This document shows positions 11,512 through 23,523 of a DNA stretch of 64,000 nucleotides, one piece after another. The notes below the pieces were generated by a model. The model was not told the DNA's origin. It searched no databases and worked only from the letters and a program-made list of their open reading frames with translations. Made by a program: the position numbers and the translations under genes. The stretch comes from Tribonema minus (taxonomy: Eukaryota > Sar > Xanthophyceae > Tribonematales > Tribonemataceae), in the NCBI GenBank assembly GCA_017506865.1, contig JAFCMP010000546.1:310001-374000 (forward strand). Reading direction: 5' to 3'. The number at the start of each line of letters is the position of its first letter. The first letter of the stretch is position 1.

Positions 11512-13389
11512 GCGCCCTATGGGGATCGCACCCGCCAATAGCCATTCGGGATGCGTATGTCGCCGCATGCATCAAAGCCAGCTGCATCACGAGCAAAGCT
11601 TCACTTCACACTACCTGCGCAGCGCCGTCACGCGGAGCAGTTACGTGAAGCAATTACATGAAGCGGTTACATGAGAAACGGTCACAGCGGAGAGTCGCCG
11701 CAACCAGTCGCGCTCGAGCGAGCGGGGCGACCGGTGACTTCAGGGCCGGGGGCACACTGCATGCATGGTCTTCGCTAAACTGAGCGCGGCGCGCGCACAT
11801 CGGAGATGTCCTCTTGGAGCTGTGCCGCTGCGAAGAGCAGGCGGCGCAGCGTCACAGCACTACATACAGACACGGGTTCCAGGGACCTCACGTCGCGGCA
11901 GACTGCAACATGCAGCAGTGCTCAGCGCCAGTAGTGCAGCTGAAGCTGAGCGCTGCCACACAATCAAGGACGGGGCGCGTCAGGGAAACGCTGTCACGTT
12001 TGCTCGCCTGTCGCAGCTGATTCCGCATCGTCATTGCCGCAGTCGTCGGCAGTGGCACTGCTGGCATGCGCGGCCCTCAGTACATATTGCAGCCTGTATG
12101 GGGGTCTGCAGTCTACTGAGTAATGCAACGATGTAGCCTGCGTGGTGCTGCAAGCGGCGCGCGAGACTGGCAGCTGGTGTGTGCCGTCACGCGAACATGG
12201 GTGACAGTTGTGAAGCGACAGTGTCAATGCACTTGCGAGGCCGGTGTGGCGCGCATCAACAGCTGCGAAAGCCTTGCATTCACAGAGTACGCGGTTGTGA
12301 TGTGCTTGTCTGCCTGGGCCACCAGATGTACATGCAGGGTATGAACATTGGCATGCGTGCAGTTGCAGCAGTGGCGGTGTTCGGCGCATGCAGGGCTCTA
12401 CAACATTGTGTGCTGTACTCTGCATGACACTAACAAGTAGACACTTGTGTGCGTCGCATCCCGGGGCTGACCCTCCTCCAAGGCATGGACGTTCAAATAA
12501 ATTGCGCTTGTAAATTGTGCGTGTCTGCCCCGTACCGCATATATGCCTGCCCCCGCCACCCCCACCACCGCCCCTAGCGGCGGCCGTATACAGAACATAT
12601 TTTACTGCGTTCTGGAGTGACAAGGGGGTCTGCAATGACTGTATGTAGCGACCAATAACGTACAGGCCCAAGTGGATACAATGCCTTGTGCACAAAGTAC
12701 GGGTGCACAGCGATCGCGGCCAGTGCACATGGCCCCCCGTGCGAAACACGACGATGCTGTTGTGGGCAGGGAGCGAGCAAGCGAAACACTGGACAAGAGT
12801 CGCAGTGGTTATGGCAGCGCCACAAAATCGTGAGCATACCCCCTCCCCTGATTCAGGTCATGCTGAGCAAGGCCATCAAGTACCCTTGGCTTTCTGCACC
12901 TTGGGGAGAGGCAAGTTGAAGCGCGGTTTTCACCGCAGGCCGACACGTGCATGTTGAACGCGGCCGGTGCCTCAGAGCAGCTTGTGCATTGTGCGCTGGG
13001 CTATCACGCAGCACCGCAAACTGCAAGTGAGTAGCACAACCGTTGATTGCTTGCATGCTCAATCAGGGTTCGTGTGAGGCCCTTCTTCAGCCCTGCCTAG
13101 AAGCACAATCATCCACGAACAGTTGCGGGACGAGACAACGCGGTACTCACTTTTCTCGCTTAAATAAAGATTTAAATAAGCAGCTAATTCAATAAATGCA
13201 GTTGCTTCATGTAAAAGGTCTAAGAGTTCGACCTCAAAAAACTGTTTATCCGTTTTTGACGTTCAGACCGATCCCCCATGCGTGAACACCACACGAAGCG
13301 ATGCACAACACCGCGCGCTGGGGCAGTGCCATCGACGCACACGCACACACAGATGCAACGCCCCGCACTTTTGTACATTTACACGTCAC
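11512..13389. other. Intergenic region between convergent genes, no supported gene
   Basis: Open frames here (the longest about 250 codons on the minus strand, 11994-12749) show no domain, no splice logic and ordinary GC-rich random composition. I see no RNA gene. A short stretch at 12857-12919 has an acceptor and a short open end, but nothing ties it to a gene. Confidence 0.5.
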
Positions 13390-13580
13390 CTTGTTAAGCA
13401 CAGCTGTCACCACCATGTGCATCCACTTTGACGGCGCAGGCTCTTGTGTACTGATGTATTGGCTTCTTTAAGCACAGCTATCACTACTATGTTCATCCGC
13501 TGCCATTGCCAGGCACAGCCATCACTATATGAGCATCCGCTGCCTCAGCGCAGGCTCTTGGGTACTGATGCGTCGCCTTA
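13390..13580 (-). repeat. Echoes of the JMJD4 stop-codon end
   Basis: Three imperfect copies of the last 50-60 coding bases of JMJD4, with its stop region, lie directly downstream of the stop (minus-strand sense). They repeat every 50-70 bp. The motif includes the complement of GATGCGCCG and GCACAGCTGTCACCACTATG-like sequence. Confidence 0.7.
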
Positions 13581-16500
13581 TCAAGCACCGCTGTCACCAC
13601 TATGTGCATCGGCTTCCACGGCTTCCATCTCTGCAAGCAGCGTCTCGACCTGTGTGCGCCCGCAGCGCGCGCAGCCGTTCGCAAACGCATGCTCCATGAC
13701 CGGCGGGTCCTGAGCGCTGAGCATGTCGCGCAACACTGCTGCCACCGCGCGCGCGGCGTGCCTGTGCGCACGCTCGCCGCCTGTGCCGCAGACGACGCAG
13801 TAGTGCGATGTTAAGTGTGTTTCGGAATCATGATTTGCGGAAGGGATGATCGAACTCGGAGTGCGATCTGATGAGAGATGCATGGCCTTGAGAAGTGCGC
13901 ATCGGAGTCATGATTCACGCAAGGTGCGCACAAACTCCTCACGAGTCTCTGTCCCCCCGCTTGCAGGAATGTGTCACACGTGCGCGTGCACAGGGATTCA
14001 TGAGACGCGGGCTGTGCACCATGCACACCCAGTACCACTGTGCGTACTCATACGGAAATGGAAGTATCCTATAGACTACTTTCATTGCAGCCTGGCATTC
14101 GCTTGGTGACTGACCAGGAGCGCAGATATCACCTCCTGGGCCACGCGCCGCAACACGTGGGCTTCCAATCACTACCGCCGGACCTGCACCGCAGTTGGCG
14201 CGCACGACCCTTGACGGGTGGGGTGGGGAATAGATACTTTGCAAGTTATAATGTATCCTAAAGGTATACAAAAAAAGTACACATTCAATGCGAAGGTCGC
14301 CACCTGGGCCGCGCGCCGCGACGCCGGCGCCGCAGCGCAGCAGCCGCACCGCCGCCGCGGGGTCCGTGCCGCAGTTGGCGCGCATCACTATGGGGAGGGG
14401 AGGGGGGCGTGTACAGTACATTTATTATGTTGGTATGCAAACTAGTGCAAACATCACACCTGGGCCGCGCGCCGCGACGCCGGGGCCGCGGCGCAGCAGC
14501 CGCACCGCCGCCGCGGGGTCCGCGCCGCAGTTGGCGCGCATCACCAGCGCGGCGTGCCGCCGCCACGCCGGCTCGCCCATGGCGGCGCGCTCGTGGGCGA
14601 TGGCGGCGCGCGTCGCGGCGAGCTCCGCCGCCAGGAACGCCCAGACGCGCGGCAGCGCGTGCGCGTTGAGCCAGTTGTGGTTGATGCTTGCGGTGGGCCC
14701 GCCCGCGCCGTCGCCGAGGTTCATCACCTGCGAAAATTAGGAGGTGAACATGTTGAAGTTGAAGTTGTCAAAGTTGAGGTTGTAGTTTGATCAGTTGAAG
14801 TTTGGAGATGAAGTTTTAGGTTGAAGGTGAAGTTGGGTGGGAGCACCCTAGGTGGCGCAGCGGCTGCAGGCAAGGAGCATGAAAGGTCATGGGGCCTGAG
14901 GAGAGCGCACGCTGATCTGCAATTTTACAGATTCCTTCAATACTTCATGTTGCTGGTGAAGTACTTTGAACAATGTGTACATGACGTGGTACAAAGACAA
15001 ATGCGGATTCGTGTGGTCTTGCACATGAGCGGCGGCGCATGAGTAGGGTCACTTCACCTGGTGGTGCCAGAAGGAGGGCACAAACAGCGCCTCGCCAGGC
15101 CCCTGGACCAGCTCCACGCGCGCCGCAGACTTCAAGTCCGGAAAGTCAACTTCATCATACGCGCCATCTCGCGCATCCACTACCAGCTCGCCACGCGTAT
15201 CTTGAAGTTTTGGCGTCTCGTCGGGAGGGAACAGAATCTGGCGTTCAGCAGCACCAAGCAGCATGCATGCGGGCATCGATCGCGATTGGTTTCAGCGCTG
15301 TGTTGTCGTGTGGCATCTGCTGAGGCCGTTTCCATATCTGACATTCAGCGTCAATGCTCAAGACATATTCAGAGACGGCGCCACATCATGGGCGGCTGGG
15401 GTTTTCACCCGCATCCGGGGGGTGATATGGAGCGGCCACGTCTGTGGTAATTTAGGACGATGTACAAAACGTCTGCCATGTCCATCGATGCATCACTGAG
15501 AAGCTGCGTTGAAGCACGTACATATGAGGTTCTTGTGACGTGTGCATCAGCGCGCATACGAACCAGCGTCGAACCCCCCCGGCAGTACGGTGGTTCGGAC
15601 TTTCAGAGAAATTGAAGGCGAGAGGGTGTCAAGCTGTCGCTCATGCCGCACGCGTTTGGAGCCTGCTTGAGCCGTGTTGTGTCACAACTCGGCGCTCATC
15701 GCATTGACTGAGCAGCGCTGCACATTTGTCCGACTTGGCACGATGGCTTAAGCTCTTTTCCAGCCGGTAAGTCGGCAGCAGTTCTCTCTGTTCCTTTCTG
15801 CAACGTCGCCACGCCTGCAGAGTGCGCCGCGGGTGGCAGCGCTCCGCTCACACAAGTACTTGAAGTATGCATCTGGTCCGGCACGCATCCATCACACTTG
15901 TGCACACGTCCCGGAGCGGCCGGCCTCGCATTCTGCCAGGGCTGAGTTCATGAAGACGACATTCATGAGTAGGGTTCAAGTGCCCTTTTTGTGGCAGACT
16001 GTACTCTCGGATTTGAGCAGACTCACTGCAAGTCCCACAAATACGCCCTGCGCACAGCATACCATCATGTTGAAGTTTGCTCAAAACGTATTCCTGATTG
16101 CCAGATACGCCCCAAATACGCCGTATTTGTGTGGCCAAATACGTTTTCTTGCAACCCTTTTCATGAGTTAAGTGTAACCGCAGCAGCAGGCTCACCCAGC
16201 GCTTGCTGCCCGTCACGTTCGCGGACCAGCTGTAGCTGCACAGCACGTCGTGGTGCACCGGCGTGAACGTGTGCGGCCCGCCGATGTACACGAAGCGGTA
16301 GTCGCTGCCGCCGCCGCCGCCACCGCCGCCGCTGCCGCCGCTGCCGTCACCACCATTGCCGCCGCCACCGCCGCCGCTGCTGCCGCTGCCGCCACCGTCG
16401 TCGTCGTCGTCGTCACCAGCACAGCAGTGGCACTCGCGTTTGCTGCTTGTGCCGCCGCCGCCGCTGCCGCAGCCGCCATCACTGCCGGAGATGATGGCTG

Positions 16501-17708
16501 CACGTCGATCGACAAGATCCGTGTCGCTGCTGCTCCCCCCGCCACGGCCGTCGCCGCCATCGCCGCCGCTGTTGCCGCCGCGGCTGCTGCCGCCGCTGTC
16601 GCCACTGCACCCGGCGGCATCCGCGTCGCACCACGCATTCAGCCAGTCGTCCGCAAAAAAAGGCGGCGTAGCGTACAAAGATGGATCCGTGAGCACGCCT
16701 GCGTCCTTCTGGAAGTGCCAGTCCTTCAGGTAAAGAGCATTCGCTGCGCTGCTGCCGCTGCCGCTGTCGCCGCCGCCACCACCGGCACTGCCGCTGCCGC
16801 CGCCAGTGCTGCTCTTGCTGGTGCTGCTGCCGGTGCCACCGCCACTGCTGCCGCCGCTGCTGCTGCTGCTTATGGGGTCGCTGCCGCCGCTTCCGACGCA
16901 CAATTTGCTCAGAAAAGTGCTCAGATCCGTGACGCTCCGTGGCTGTGCATCATAGCTCCCTTGTGATGCGCAGTCTGCGTGTGGGCGAGGTGCAGCGGCG
17001 GTGGTTCTGGCGTCAGCTCTGTAGTTCGGGTTTGCCGTCAGCGAAGGCTGTGCAGGGTCCTTGTAAGCAGACTGCGAGGAATCCTGTACTGATGATCACC
17101 ACTAAGACTCACTGATGATGAAGTACGCTTTTGATGAGCTTATCGTTCTTGCGACGTGATGCGGTCACAAACTACCGCGGTACTTTCATAAGCTTTGAAA
17201 AACTTTGGTGTAATGCACTTTTGCCCTGCGGCTTTGCAGGCAGAAACCTTGGGGTTGACCTGGCCTGTCATGGGCAACGTGTCAGACAACAATGTTTGCT
17301 TGCAAAAAAAGGATTTGCTGCTCACACAAAACGTGTTGCATTCAAACATATTTGCCAACTGTGTCAGACAACAAGGTTTGCTTGCAAGAAAAGCTGCTGC
17401 TGAACCAAAACCTCCTTGCATTCAAACACATGTGCCAAAACTGCTAGCTAGCCCACTCAAAGCCACTGTGTGAGTGCAAAGTCGTGGGATGAATTACCTA
17501 CCAGCGGCACTTGCATATGCCCAAAGCGCTCCCGCAGAAGGTTCAAGTCCAGTGAGCCATCGCTGCGTCGCCACTCCTTGAAGCACGGCATGCTGTCCAG
17601 AACGTCCGATATGATCACTGGTCTGTTCTTTGCCAAAAACTCGTCAGTGAAGGCATCGTAGCTGAGGTCCGCTGCGTGAAACCGTGGAACCTGCGGAACA
17701 CCAGACAT
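13581..17708 (-). CDS. JMJD4: JmjC-domain 2-oxoglutarate oxygenase, JMJD4-like
   Basis: Five exons: 17498-17708 (ATG), 16196-16959, 15058-15237, 14460-14727 and 13581-13780 (TGA), giving 540 residues with all phases closing. Exon 1 carries the N-terminal part (RFHAADLSYDAFTDEFLAKN, then PVIISDVLDS). Exon 2 has LYLKDWHFQKD, then DYRFVYIGGPHTFTPVHHD and SYSWSANVTGSKRW. The HHD is the expected H-x-D iron-binding pair. Exon 3 ends FVPSFWHHQ with the distal histidine. Exon 4 reads VMNLGD...SINHNWLNAHAL. Human JMJD4 hydroxylates a lysine of translation release factor eRF1; the same role is inferred here. Exon 2 also holds two long Gly/Ser/Asp runs, about 150 residues in total, that ordinary family members lack. 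An in-frame ATG 27 nt upstream (17735) could also serve as start. Confidence 0.92.
14130..14400 (-). repeat. Donor-side exon echoes of JMJD4 exon 4
   Basis: Two copies (about 14300-14395 and 14130-14215) of the last 75-95 nt of exon 4, encoding VMRANCGADPAAAVRLLRR, then GPGVAARGP, plus the donor. Spacing is about 165 bp. The nearer copy is still open in the same frame. The farther one is shortened in the middle. Confidence 0.88.
15970..16159 (-). mobile_element. hAT-like MITE, copy 2, with perfect 8-bp target duplication
   Basis: A 190-bp element in JMJD4 intron 2, flanked on both sides by TTCATGAG (15962-15969 and 16160-16167). Ends are TAGGGTTCAAG and CTTGCAACCCTT, imperfect inverted repeats. 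It matches the element at 642-895 in inverted orientation along most of its length. It has no coding capacity. Confidence 0.85.
17279..17440. repeat. Tandem repeat, two units of about 81 bp, JMJD4 intron 1
   Basis: GTGTCAGACAACAA starts both units (17279 and 17360). Each continues with TTTGCTTGCAA, a GCTGCT stretch and GCATTCAAACA. It is not an echo of a flanking exon, unlike most local repeats here. Confidence 0.8.
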
Positions 17709-19355
17709 GGCAGCCTCGTCAACTGAAAAAGGCATGCACACACACACCAAACAACGCCCCCCACTAAGTGCAGAGAGAGACTCGCCTCGTATTCGTGTTT
17801 GTTTGACCAACCGTTGATCACAACGCAAAACGACACACCTCGTGTGACATGCGCGTGTCCTTGCGTCGCATCACGACGCTGATGGCTGCAGCTCTCCCCA
17901 ACTCAAGCTGGAAGATTATATTGGTATCTTCCTCCGCGGTGCTCGCGGGCTCAGCGACGGTTCGCTGCGTTCGCGTCGTCGTAGATGATGGAGACGTATG
18001 AGGTTTTCAATGGATCTCCGCCTTGGTGCTGTAGTCCATTTTGTAGCACAGCATGCGCGTCCGGGCCGCTCAAGATCGCCTCGACGTCACAGTCAGACCC
18101 CTATAGTAGCTACAGATGCCAGCCACGCTTCGTTTTGCACAGTTGTCAACCATACATGCGCAACTGCGGGTATGCTGCATGAAGGACGGGAAAACGCGCC
18201 ACTCGCAAAACGAGCCAAGCAAGCATGAAGTGTGACACTGAAATCCAGTGCCGCAGACAACATGTGACGAAACTCAAGCCTGGGCAATGCAAGTCCACAA
18301 CTACAGCTCCACAAACCAAAATAAGCCAGCACACAGCACAAAGCAAGCATACAATCCTGCAGACCCAAGGGAAAACCAAAAGCGAACACACAACATGAGA
18401 GAGTACAAACCAGATATGCATTGTCTAGCGAACGTCCACTACTGTCAGTCTGCCGCAGACCAGTCACGCCTCCAGGGTGTGTGTTGCATAGGGGTACCCC
18501 CTAGGGGGGGGAGGGGTGCGTGCGGCGGGGGAGGTGACGATAAGGGGGAAGGTTTAGTCTACTGCAGCGCACAACAAGCGCATCATGCGCCTTCGATGTG
18601 GGCGTTGCCGTGCTGCGTCGGGTGCGCGCGCACGCATTGTCGGTATGATGCCTCGACGTTAACTAGTAGCCGACGAAATGAGAGCTGTGGACAGACAGGT
18701 CTGCAGGCAGAACGTGGGGACACCCGGGGGTGGAGGGGGGGGGGGGTTGAGGGGGTTGGGGGGTGGGGGGGGCGTGCCCCCTCCTTCCAGTTGCACATCT
18801 CCGCTAGCTGCTAGCTGCGCCAATGAAGGTCCAAATATGTAGGCCACAGCAGTGCAGGCCAGCAGAACGGCACCGGTTTTCGGCGCCCATGCAGGTCTCT
18901 CTAGCTTACTCGTATCAGCGCACGTGCGCCGGTGCCGCAGGGGTGCCATGTGCGCCACGACGCTAACGCAGCGCAGTGGTGCCAGGCAGAGCAGCAGCAG
19001 CTGTTGCTGGCGATCATACCGTGTTCCACAGCTTGTGGCCGTGTGATCGCTGGTGCCGCTGCTGCTGCTGCTGCTGCTGCTGCCAGCCTGCCGTAGCAGT
19101 GATGTGCCGAACCTCAGCGCGCATGTGGCGGCGGCAGCACCGCCGCTGCCGCCGCCGCTGCCGCCGCTGCTGCTGCCGCTGCCGCGCCCACCACCATGCG
19201 GGGAGCCAAGCGGCAGCATCGCGCATGCGCGCGCGCGTTGGAAGCGCCGCTTCAGCATCGCCGCATACCGTGCAGCGCCGGCGGCGGCAGTGGCGGGGGC
19301 GCCGCGCTCTGAACCTAGAGCCCGAACAGCGCCCGCACCCAGAGTCGTGCAGCGG
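17709..19355. other. Region between JMJD4 and the next gene, no supported gene
   Basis: Contains upstream sequence of JMJD4 and the downstream flank of the 19356-21983 gene. Notable are a G-rich stretch with CCCCCTAGGGGG (near 18495) and a long G tract (18734-18770). The open frames on both strands are compositional. Confidence 0.5.
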
Positions 19356-21983
19356 CTACCGCGGCAGCGCGGCGGCGGCGGCCGGCGGCGCCGCGGCCGC
19401 GCGGCGGCACACCGCGCAGCGCTCGCACGCCGCCGCGTAGTGCGCCTCGAACGCCTCGACGCGGTACAGCTTGGCGAGCGCTGCGCGCGCGTCCACTGTG
19501 CACGCGTGCCCGCTGTCGGCGTGGAAGCGGTCCAGCAGGTGCGCGACCTGGTCGCGCCGCGGCACCATGACCATGGCGCCGCCGCTGCCGCCGCCGCCGC
19601 TGCCGCCGCCGCCCGCCTCCGCCGCGAACAGCGCGCTGCTGGCAAAGAGCACGCCGTGGAACACGGTGCACGCGTCGGCGAGCGCACGGAACTCGGACAG
19701 CGCGGAGGGCGTGACGACGCCGCCGCTGCCGCCGCCGCCGCCCGCCGCCGCGCGCTGCCTCAGCCGCGCCGGCAGCCAGCCGCGGTCGAGGTAGTCGAAG
19801 ATCTCGTCGTACAGGTACGTGACGCGGCCGCCGCACAGGCGCGTCTGCTCGAAGCGCGACGGCGCGCCGGCGTCGTACACGGGCCCCAGCGGCACCAGCG
19901 GCTGCGGCGCTGCGGCGGCGGCCGCGGTCGCCAGCGCGCGCTGCTGCAGCTGCTCGAGCGGCGACGGCGGCTGCTGCGGCGGCGCGCGCTGCAGCGGCAG
20001 CGGCGTGGACGGCCACGCCGCTCTAGTCGCATCGCCGCCGCCGCCGCTGCTGCTGCCAACAGCGCCATCCGCCCTGCTGCTTGCGGCGTAACCGCTGCCG
20101 TCGCTGCTGGCGCTGCTGCTGCAGCTGTGCTGCGAGCTGCGCCGCGGCAGCGGCGCAAAGAACGCGCCCTGCCCCACGCTCATCGCCATCGGCGGGCTCC
20201 CGCCGTGCAGCGAGTGCGGGCTGCCGCTGCCGCTGCTGCCGCCGCCGCCGCCGCCGCTGCCGCCGCCGTTGCGCATTCGCTTGCGCGACGCGGCGTCGCC
20301 CAGCGACCCCCCTGCGGCATTCAGCGGCGCGTAGGGGGCCATCATTGCCGCAGGCATGTATGGCAGCCCCGTGGGCCACAGGAATGGGCCTGCGGCGGCG
20401 GGGAAGGCGTACGGCGGCGGAAAGAAGCCCATCGCGGAGGGCATGGCGAACTGCCCGAGGCCCCCCTGGTGTTGTGATGAATGCGACAGCGACAAGAAGC
20501 AAAATTGTGTGACGGTGAGTGAGACGCGACGTGAAGCAGCGCTCATGTGAGTGAGTGAGTGAGTGAGGCGCGAAGTGAAGCAGCGCTCAACAAGAAGTGT
20601 TTTCTCATTGGAACTTGGGCATGGCCGACGATGTCAGACTGGGCTACTGCAGTCAGCACACAACAGCAAGCAGGTTGCGAGGCAGCCTGAAACTGCAAGT
20701 TTGGAATCACGTCCCGAAAAGACCGGACCGGCGCCAATGCCAGCATTGGGGCATGACCGCGTGTTACGAACGCCAAGGGCGACTGATGCGTGGAGGCTCC
20801 AGTGCCGCAGTGACGATGCATGTGCGATACATGGCACAGCACAGGGGGGAGGGGGGGGGGGGCGGGGGAAGGGGGGAAGGGGGGGGGGGGGGGGGGGGCT
20901 GGAAAGGCGTTCCAATCGCGACTGATGTCTGCCACCAATGGTACCATATGGTAACGTGAGTTGCATCATTCGCACGCTGTGAACAGCCACTGTAGATAAC
21001 GATGATGATGTTCCGAGGGCACGCGCATGCTGTTGAAGGACCAGTTGACACAACCGTATGTCGTCATTCCAATTACGAGCGGTAGCTGAAGTCGCAGTCA
21101 CGGAGTGAATCACAAGATGCAACGTCGTCAATCGCACCTGCAACGGCATTGGGAGCGCCTGCTGTGCATGCACCTGCGATGGAAACACAGGCTGCTGCTG
21201 ATGCTGCTGCCGAAGCGGCCTCGCCGCCACACCTTCATTGTGCTCCAGTCCTGCCAGCACCTCGTCCGGGAGAGACTCCGAAAGCAAGCTCGCACAGCTC
21301 TCCATGATGCAGCTGTTGTCGGCTAGTCCTACCGCTGCCCACAACTCGTCCTCCATGGCGATGGCATCGTTCCGTGACACCTGCTGAGGCTCAATCGCTG
21401 ACATTGGGGGGTGGACGTCCCACGCAGAGTCTGCCGACCTGCAGTGGGGCCTGTCGATGCGCGCCTGCTTCTGCTGTGGGCTGAGCGAGCTGTCCGATCT
21501 GCTCCGCGGAGGTAGGTGCTCTTGCTGGCGGTGTAAAGGCTGATGTTGTGACTGCTCCATGAACAAGTCGGGACTGCGACGCCCCACATCCGATCGCGCC
21601 TTGAAACTGAAGGACTGCGCCCGCTGGCATACAGAGGGCGGCGTGGTCGTCGCCGGCGCAGGTCTGGGCGACTCTTGTGCGCCTAACCAGCGTCGAAGTT
21701 GTCTCTGCTGTAGCTCGGGATGAGTAGGACTGTCCGAAGCAGCAGCTGGGGGAGACGAGACCCATACCTGTATCGGGGTCTGCGATGGTAGCTCCAGCGT
21801 CATCTCTGCTGCAGGCTGCCTGAACGCTGCATCATGCCGTTGCTGTTCCTCGCCAGCTGGCGGAGGAGCATCAATAAATGAGGTCTTTGTCGTATTGCTT
21901 GCATTGCTGCTCGTGCGCGAGAGGCGCGCTCTGCCCTCCTGCTGCCAGGGAGGGGAGGCCGCTCCGCCGACCGCCTGCTGCAT
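19356..21983 (-). CDS. Low-complexity protein with integrase-type HHCC zinc-binding motif
   Basis: Two exons: 21138-21983 (ATG) and 19356-20465 (TAG), giving 651 residues with phase 0 at the junction. Exon 1 is rich in Gln, Ser and Pro with no recognised domain. Exon 2 begins with a Pro/Gly/Ala-rich part holding a basic RKRMR motif. It continues with VTYLYDEIFDYLDRGWLPARL and a C-terminal module VAHLLDRFHADSGHACTVDA...AHYAAACERCAVCRR. That module has the H-x4-H ... C-x2-C spacing of integrase-type zinc-binding (HHCC) domains. There is no integrase catalytic core, reverse transcriptase or other transposon part near it, so I treat it as a host gene. A DNA-binding or chromatin role is an inference. 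The 5' region is duplicated in inverted orientation at 24905-25790. Confidence 0.7.
20838..20900. repeat. Long poly-G tract (poly-C on the coding strand)
   Basis: About 60 nt almost entirely G, broken by single A or C, in the intron of the 19356-21983 gene. On the coding strand it is a C tract about 370 nt upstream of the acceptor. Confidence 0.9.
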
Positions 21984-22330
21984 CGCTCTCTCCTTGCTAA
22001 GCCTTCAGTGAAACAAACCCACCTCTCTCAAATTATGGATCAACTTTTGGGCTGTGTGCCCCCTAACAGGCAAGCTGCTTTTCTATTTGCCGAGGTCGGA
22101 AAAAAAGGTCGGAGTTTTTTGCATTGATTTGATTTGCCGCGGTCTACAGTGCAGCAGAGCAGCTGGCAGCAGCTGGTGCAGAGCGTGCTTCTCTGTCCAT
22201 CTTGGAATTTGCAACATCATGCGGACGTGGGCAGGATGAGACATAACACACATACACTTCTGGTCAAAACACCGCTTAGTTTGTCCTCAAGAAATACCGC
22301 CTCCGACAAGAACTTCTGCGCGCTATCGCC
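21700..22330 (-). promoter_or_regulatory. 5' region of the HHCC gene; partner of an inverted duplication
   Basis: Covers the first coding bases of the 19356-21983 gene and about 340 bp upstream of its ATG. Its reverse complement is present, diverged, at 24905-25790. Conserved blocks include the GAGAGCGATGCAGCAGGCGG start context, an upstream AAAACTCCGA block, and CATCCTGCCCACG further out. Since an intact promoter was probably copied, this stretch likely holds the gene's control region. No TATA box is obvious. Confidence 0.6.
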
Positions 22331-23523
22331 GCGGATCTACGCTCATTCCACCCCGTTGTGTTATTGTTGCATACAAAACAGCACACACCTTTGCCTGCAT
22401 ATTCCGCTTGTGTCCACATCCAGAACGACTGTGTGATATCCAGAACGACTGTGTGATATTGTAGCACATCACATTAGACCGCCCCCCCCGGGGCCCCCTA
22501 GGGAGTAGCAAGGAGGAAACAAGGCATGCAGAGAAACAGGAGCACACAACCAACCTCCAAGCCTGATGGGTTACATCACAGTAGGATTAGCCACGGATCG
22601 CTGCGTACTATACAAGCGGCCGCGCGCGCGCCGCTGCCGGCGCCGCCGCGCTGCTGCCGCGCCAAACATGTGACCTGCATAGCGCGGCAACAACGCCTCT
22701 GTTGCTACATCTGTTTGCTACTACACTACTGCCAACACAGCCTACAAGCTGCGGCGTCAGCGGCGGGCCAGGTAGACGAGCTGTGCTCAAATGAGGAAAG
22801 CGGTCCCCCAAACCCCCCCATGGCCCCACTGCCCCCCCGCCCCGCCCCTGCTGCCTGCAAAATCGACGCGAGCGTAGTACCTTACCTACACCCCCCCCTG
22901 TCACCGGCTTCAGGCGGCATCGCTCGCCCAGAGTGACTGACGGCGCTGCCGGCGCGGGTCAGCCCCCCAACCCCACCCCCCCGACAGCCGCAGCCCCGCT
23001 CAACAAAACCATCAGGTGCCACAGAAATGGTCGGCTGTGGAGCGAAAGAGTCGCACAAGTGTCTCTTGCGCCGACCGCACAAAGGGCGCAGCCACCCACT
23101 TTTTACACAGCCGCAGGCACTGGGAGACTACGAGAGCTGAGGGGGTGGTGGTGTGCGGGGGGGGGGCTGGGGGATAAACGAGCTAGGAGTCGGCAGCCGC
23201 GAGGCGCCGCAACGAGTGCGTGCACTCGCAAGAGCGGGGGCCATCCTGACTGTGGGGGTCTGGCCTGCAACCGCTGGCCCGCTCACCGAGGGCTACGTAG
23301 GTTTGTCCGAAGCCCTAGTGATCAACGAGCTTGAAACTTGGCGTCGTGAGACAGCCAGTTCGCAAACACGTGCACGCTCAACCGTAGCCGCTGCCTGAGG
23401 GGACCGGCTTGCTGCGGGCGGGAGGTGGGGGTTGAAAGGGCCTAACCCTAACCCTAACCCTACCCCTAACCCTAACCCTAAGGGGTGTTTGGGGGGGGCT
23501 GCAAGCTGCGGCGCGTGCGCTCT
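22331..23523. other. Intergenic region, no supported gene
   Basis: GC-rich, with C-runs near 22480 and 22810-22900 and a GGGG run near 23155. A TTAGGG-type tract lies at 23441-23482. Open frames on either strand show no domain or splice structure. Confidence 0.5.
23441..23482. repeat. Interstitial telomere-like tract (CCCTAA)n
   Basis: About seven CCTAAC-type units just downstream of the kinase stop codon. Shorter tracts occur near 1672, 10165, 10716, 28186, 32752, 45505, 45905, 51376 and 55350, mostly in introns, in either orientation. Confidence 0.85.

Noticed and set aside
11994-12749. 251-codon open frame on the minus strand
   Set aside because: No domain, no splice sites linking it to anything and amino-acid content typical of GC-rich random sequence.
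12857-12919. Extra last exon of the SGF11-like gene
   Set aside because: It has an acceptor and an open end (VMLSKAIKYPWLSAPWGEAS) but no family similarity, and the gene already ends at 11511.
16250-16966. Alanine-rich plus-strand open frame
   Set aside because: Antisense of JMJD4 exon 2.
18248-18814. 188-codon open frame on the plus strand
   Set aside because: No similarity or splice context; contains C/G-run translation.
19053-20477. 474-codon open frame on the plus strand
   Set aside because: Antisense shadow of the HHCC gene; Ala/Arg content mirrors the Gly/Ser codons of the real strand.
23441-23482. A real telomere end
   Set aside because: The tract is short, internal and flanked by genes on both sides.
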